This document shows positions 60,979-64,000 of a DNA stretch of 64,000 bases, one piece after another. Location of the stretch: contig NZ_ML703270.1 in the NCBI RefSeq assembly GCF_008520305.1, positions 200,001 to 264,000 on the forward strand, in the 5' to 3' direction. Each line of letters begins with the position of its first letter. Position 1 is the first letter of the stretch. The notes below the pieces were generated by a model. The model was not told the DNA's origin. It made no database searches and was given only the letters and a program-made list of their open reading frames with translations. Both the position numbers and the translations under genes were made by a program. This DNA is from Mesorhizobium sp. SARCC-RB16n. GTDB lineage: Bacteria; Pseudomonadota; Alphaproteobacteria; Rhizobiales; Rhizobiaceae.

Positions 60979-61782
60979 CTAGTCGGTTGCCCCGGTCGAA
61001 TCGAAGGGGACGACGATGTGTCGCCGATATCTGCAGAAATCGACGATCCACCGCGCGGTTCGTCCGCTTTCTTTCATGATTCTTTCGGCGACCGGCTTTC
61101 TGCGTTTTGCGACAAGACCATTCGCGGTTCCCTCGGCGTCCCGCTCTTGGCCGAGCAGGCTTGGCAATCGGTCGCCGACGAACTGATCCTGCACGCACAG
61201 CGCAGGGACGAGCTGGTAGATCGTCTTGCTGGACGAGGTCGCAAACGCCGGGGTGAAAATTAGATCGTCGGCGGTAATATTGATCTTTTCAGTCGCCTCG
61301 AGGAGATCGCGCGCGGCCTGTCTGGAGATGATGTAGCCTCCGGTCCCCGGATGGTTCTTGTAGAGCCTGAACGCGGAAAAACCATGACCAGCGGCGGTCC
61401 TTCGCCGATGGATGAGGGTCCTCTTGAAGTACGTCTCCAACTTGACAATGTCGGCATCGGTCGGAATCCAGCTGTCGTCGGCAAGCAACGGAGCGGCATT
61501 CGCGGAAAAAATCACGTCGTCCTCGAAGATGGCGCCGTAGCGGGCATCGTCCTGCGCCAGGATCGCCCAGCAGAGGCGGTGGCTGTGCAGGCAGGCGATC
61601 TCGCTGCCCAGCAAACGCCGGGGGGCATACATCGGATGTTGCGGTTGCTGCCCGAGTTCGGGGTGGCTGCGCGCATCGACCGCAGCAACCCGTTGGAACG
61701 CGGCGCCGATACGGGCGAACTCTGCACTTATGTGTGCAAGTCGGTCCGGGGACCGATCGAGATTTATGACTAGGCACTTCAT
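60979..61782 (-). CDS. family 25 glycosyltransferase (LPS type), copy 2
   Basis: 267 residues, a paralogue of the adjacent gene, with KCLVINLDRSPDRLAHISAEFARIG, LGSEIACLHSHRLCWAILAQDD and AIFEDDVIFSAN. The internal block YQLVPALCVQDQFVGDRLPSLL matches copy 1 almost residue for residue. ATG 61782 is chosen because it gives the GT25 N-terminus; the frame is open to 61941 across the copper promoter region. A 261-bp AT-rich gap with no gene separates the two copies. Confidence 0.88.
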   Translation of the reverse strand: MKCLVINLDRSPDRLAHISAEFARIGAAFQRVAAVDARSHPELGQQPQHPMYAPRRLLGSEIACLHSHRLCWAILAQDDARYGAIFEDDVIFSANAAPLLADDSWIPTDADIVKLETYFKRTLIHRRRTAAGHGFSAFRLYKNHPGTGGYIISRQAARDLLEATEKINITADDLIFTPAFATSSSKTIYQLVPALCVQDQFVGDRLPSLLGQERDAEGTANGLVAKRRKPVAERIMKESGRTARWIVDFCRYRRHIVVPFDSTGATD

Positions 61783-61916
61783 TGTCGACCGGGATCTAGT
61801 GAGATGAACGTGACGAGATGATAATATAAGCAAGAAAAGCTTTAGCACGAGCTCGGCCTTTGTGCAGGGGGTTCGATCGATTTCACGGCACAGAAATCGG
61901 AAAATCAAAACGGGCC

Positions 61917-61947
61917 TTGACCTTCCAGTTACTGGAAGCACTACCTC
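61917..61947 (+). promoter_or_regulatory. CueR/HmrR-type copper promoter-operator
   Basis: -35-like TTGACC at 61917 is overlapped by the perfect dyad CTTCCAG-TTA-CTGGAAG (61922-61938), with a -10-like TACCTC at 61942, giving the extended 19-bp spacing characteristic of MerR-family activation. It lies ~40 bp upstream of the copper ATPase start. hmrR is at 48082. Confidence 0.85.
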
Positions 61948-61981
61948 GGGTTCGAAGCAGTGACATCAAGGCATTTTCGGA

Positions 61982-64000
61982 ATGACGCATTCAGATCACG
62001 ATCATCACACGCATGGCCCGCATGGCGGCTGTTGCGCGCCGAAGGGTGCTGCCGCGAATGCGGTTCTGCGCGACCCGGTCTGCGGCATGACCGTGGACCC
62101 GGCCGCCAGCAAGCCGACATCCGAGCATGGCGGCCGCCTCTATCATTTCTGCAGCGAGCGTTGCCGTTCGAAGTTCCAGGCCGAGCCTGAGAACTACCTC
62201 ACGGCCACCGACCCTGTGTGCGGCATGAGCGTCGACCGCGCCGACGCCAGGCATTTTGTCCGCCATGAAGGCCAAGGCTTCTATTTCTGCTCCGCCGGCT
62301 GCAAGGCGAAATTCGAGGCGGCGCCGCAAACCTATCTCGGCGACAGGCCGGCGCCGGCGCCGATGCCCAAGGGCACGCAATACACCTGCCCGATGCATCC
62401 CGAGATCATCCGCGACAAGCCCGGCTCCTGCCCGATCTGCGGCATGGCGCTCGAGCCTATGGGCGTACCATCAGGCGATGAAGGCCCAAATCCCGAACTG
62501 GTCGATTTCACCAGGCGGCTCTGGGTGAGCGCGGTGCTGTCGGTCCCGCTGCTGATCGTCGCCATGGCGCCGATGGTTGGCCTGTCGCTGGAGGGCCTGG
62601 TCGAGGATCGCGCAAAAATCTGGATCGAACTGGTCCTGGCAAGCCCCGTGGTGCTCTGGGCCGCCTTCCCGTTTTTCCATCGCGGCTGGGACTCGATCCT
62701 CAACCGCAGCCCCAACATGTGGACGCTGATCTCGCTCGGCGTCGGCGCCGCCTATCTCTACAGCGTCGTCGCCACGCTCTTCCCCGACATCTTTCCGCAT
62801 CAGTTTCGCGGCCATGGCGGTGCGGTGCCGGTCTATTTCGAGGCCGCCGCCGTCGTCGTCGCGCTGGTCTTCCTCGGCCAGGTGTTGGAACTGCGCGCCC
62901 GCGAAAAGACCGGATCGGCGATCCGCGCTTTGCTTGATCTCGCGCCGAAGACCGCGCGGCGGATCGCCGAGGACGGCTCCGAGACCGATGTAGCGCTGGA
63001 CGGGGTCAAGGCCGGCGATCGCCTGCGCATCCGTCCTGGCGATGCCGTCCCGGTCGACGGCACGGTGTTGGAAGGCCGCTCCTCCATCGACGAATCGATG
63101 ATCACTGGCGAACCCTTGCCGGTCGAGAAGGCCGAAGGCGATGCCTTGACCGGCGGCACGCTCAACAAGAACGGCTCGCTGATCATGCGCGCCGAGCGGA
63201 TCGGCGCCGAGACCACGCTGTCGCGCATCGTCGAACTCGTCGCCAAGGCACAACGCTCGCGCGCCCCGATTCAGGGCTTGGCCGACCGTGTTTCCTTCTA
63301 CTTTGTCCCGGCCGTCGTCCTGGTCGCCATCGCCGCGTTCACCGCCTGGGCGATCTTCGGCCCCGAGCCCAGCCTGATCTTCGCCATCGTCTCGGCGGTT
63401 TCGGTGCTGATCATCGCCTGTCCCTGTGCGCTGGGTCTCGCCACGCCGATGTCGATCATGACCGCCACCGGGCGCGGCGCGCATGCCGGCGTGCTGATCA
63501 AGGAAGCCGCCGCGCTCGAACGCTTCGCCTCCGTCGACACCTTGATCGTCGACAAGACCGGCACGCTAACCGAGGGCCGGCCGAAACTGACAGATGTCGT
63601 CGCGGCAACGGGCTTTTCCGAGAACGAATTGCTGGGCTACGCCGCGACCCTGGAAAAAGGGTCGGAGCACCCGCTGGCCGAGGCCATCGTCGACGGAGCG
63701 GGCCAGCGCGGCGTGAAGATCGCCGAGGCCAGCGGTTTCGAGGCGGTTACCGGCAAGGGCGTTTCCGGCACGGTATCGGGCAAGAAGGTCGCGCTCGGCA
63801 ATGCCGCGATGATGGCCGATCTCGCCATCGACGTTTCCGCGGTCCTGGCCAGCGTGGAAGCCTTGCAGGGCGATGGCAAGACGGCGATGTTCGTCGCCGT
63901 CGACGGCAGGCTGGCCGGCATCGTCGCCGTCGCCGATCCGGTCAAGGCGACCACGGCCGAGGCGATCAAGGCGCTGCATGACAGCGGGCTGAGGATCATC
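61982..64000 (+). CDS. copper-translocating P-type ATPase, 3'-truncated by the window
   Basis: 673 residues are visible; the C-terminus lies beyond 64000. A His-rich N-terminus (THSDHDHHTHGPHGG) is followed by two YHS-type modules (DPVCGM at 31 and at 77, each with FC...C) and a heavy-metal-binding YTCPMHPEI...SCPICGM block (134-155), rather than the usual GMxCxxC domains. The ATPase core shows TGEP, the intramembrane CPC (480-482), DKTGTLTEG with phospho-Asp D524, and SEHPLAEA. It probably exports Cu(I). It is preceded by a CueR-type promoter. Confidence 0.93.
   Translation, partial: MTHSDHDHHTHGPHGGCCAPKGAAANAVLRDPVCGMTVDPAASKPTSEHGGRLYHFCSERCRSKFQAEPENYLTATDPVCGMSVDRADARHFVRHEGQGFYFCSAGCKAKFEAAPQTYLGDRPAPAPMPKGTQYTCPMHPEIIRDKPGSCPICGMALEPMGVPSGDEGPNPELVDFTRRLWVSAVLSVPLLIVAMAPMVGLSLEGLVEDRAKIWIELVLASPVVLWAAFPFFHRGWDSILNRSPNMWTLISLGVGAAYLYSVVATLFPDIFPHQFRGHGGAVPVYFEAAAVVVALVFLGQVLELRAREKTGSAIRALLDLAPKTARRIAEDGSETDVALDGVKAGDRLRIRPGDAVPVDGTVLEGRSSIDESMITGEPLPVEKAEGDALTGGTLNKNGSLIMRAERIGAETTLSRIVELVAKAQRSRAPIQGLADRVSFYFVPAVVLVAIAAFTAWAIFGPEPSLIFAIVSAVSVLIIACPCALGLATPMSIMTATGRGAHAGVLIKEAAALERFASVDTLIVDKTGTLTEGRPKLTDVVAATGFSENELLGYAATLEKGSEHPLAEAIVDGAGQRGVKIAEASGFEAVTGKGVSGTVSGKKVALGNAAMMADLAIDVSAVLASVEALQGDGKTAMFVAVDGRLAGIVAVADPVKATTAEAIKALHDSGLRII

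Overview
The window is a high-GC chromosomal segment of a Rhizobiales alphaproteobacterium, most likely Mesorhizobium or a close relative. The grounds are a succinoglycan-type exo cluster in the Sinorhizobium gene order, the ActS/ActR redox pair, MmcB, a GlpVSTPQ-style polyol ABC operon, and abundant Rhizobiales-type palindromic intergenic repeats. This is inference from gene content; no 16S gene is present.

Layout. (1) 1-14.5 kb: exopolysaccharide locus. PRTase-like, flippase, GH16 (ExoK-like) and GT4 genes lie on the minus strand. exoL-exoA-exoM-exoO-exoN-exoP follow on the plus strand, and an acyltransferase (ExoZ/H-like) lies on the minus strand. Palindromes built on TTGCAnTGCAA precede nearly every transcription unit. 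(2) 14.6-16.5 kb: propionyl-CoA synthetase. (3) 17.2-20 kb: a lasso-peptide-like tailoring set (PqqD-like, B2 protease-like, HPr-kinase-like, and a nucleotidyltransferase on the other strand) with no cyclase and no recognisable precursor. (4) 20-32 kb: a long minus-strand operon joining a carbohydrate or polyol ABC transporter to two dihydroxyacetone kinases, one ATP-dependent and one PEP-dependent with its own HPr and EI. (5) 32.3-40.8 kb: frameshifted PIG-L deacetylase, EamA transporter, HrpB helicase, ActSR, NhaA, MmcB.

(6) 40.87-47.48 kb: a lower-GC mobile island. It holds a complete IS1595-type transposon (40876-44321; 23-bp inverted repeats, 8-bp target duplication TTTTAGGC). The transposon carries a DNA methyltransferase-like gene, a winged-helix protein, a Panacea-type toxin-antitoxin module and the transposase. 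Directly against its right target duplication lies a second, homologous left end. It leads into a second cargo block: a small membrane protein, a beta-family protein, an sce7726-family PD-(D/E)xK protein with a tiny partner, and a HARE-HTH-like protein. Both blocks encode a small protein with the same C-terminal motif. I regard this island as the best candidate for an undescribed defence-type system.

(7) 47.5-64 kb: conserved chromosome with a nucleoside deaminase, HmrR/CueR, an L,D-transpeptidase, an Nfu scaffold, an amylo-alpha-1,6-glucosidase, a universal stress protein, TrpS, VapBC, MurJ, GlnD and two tandem GT25 glycosyltransferases. It ends in a copper P-type ATPase that runs off the window and has a textbook CueR/HmrR-type operator-promoter. 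Where the longest open frame is not the best start, the start was chosen from ribosome-binding sites and family alignment; those choices are stated per entry.
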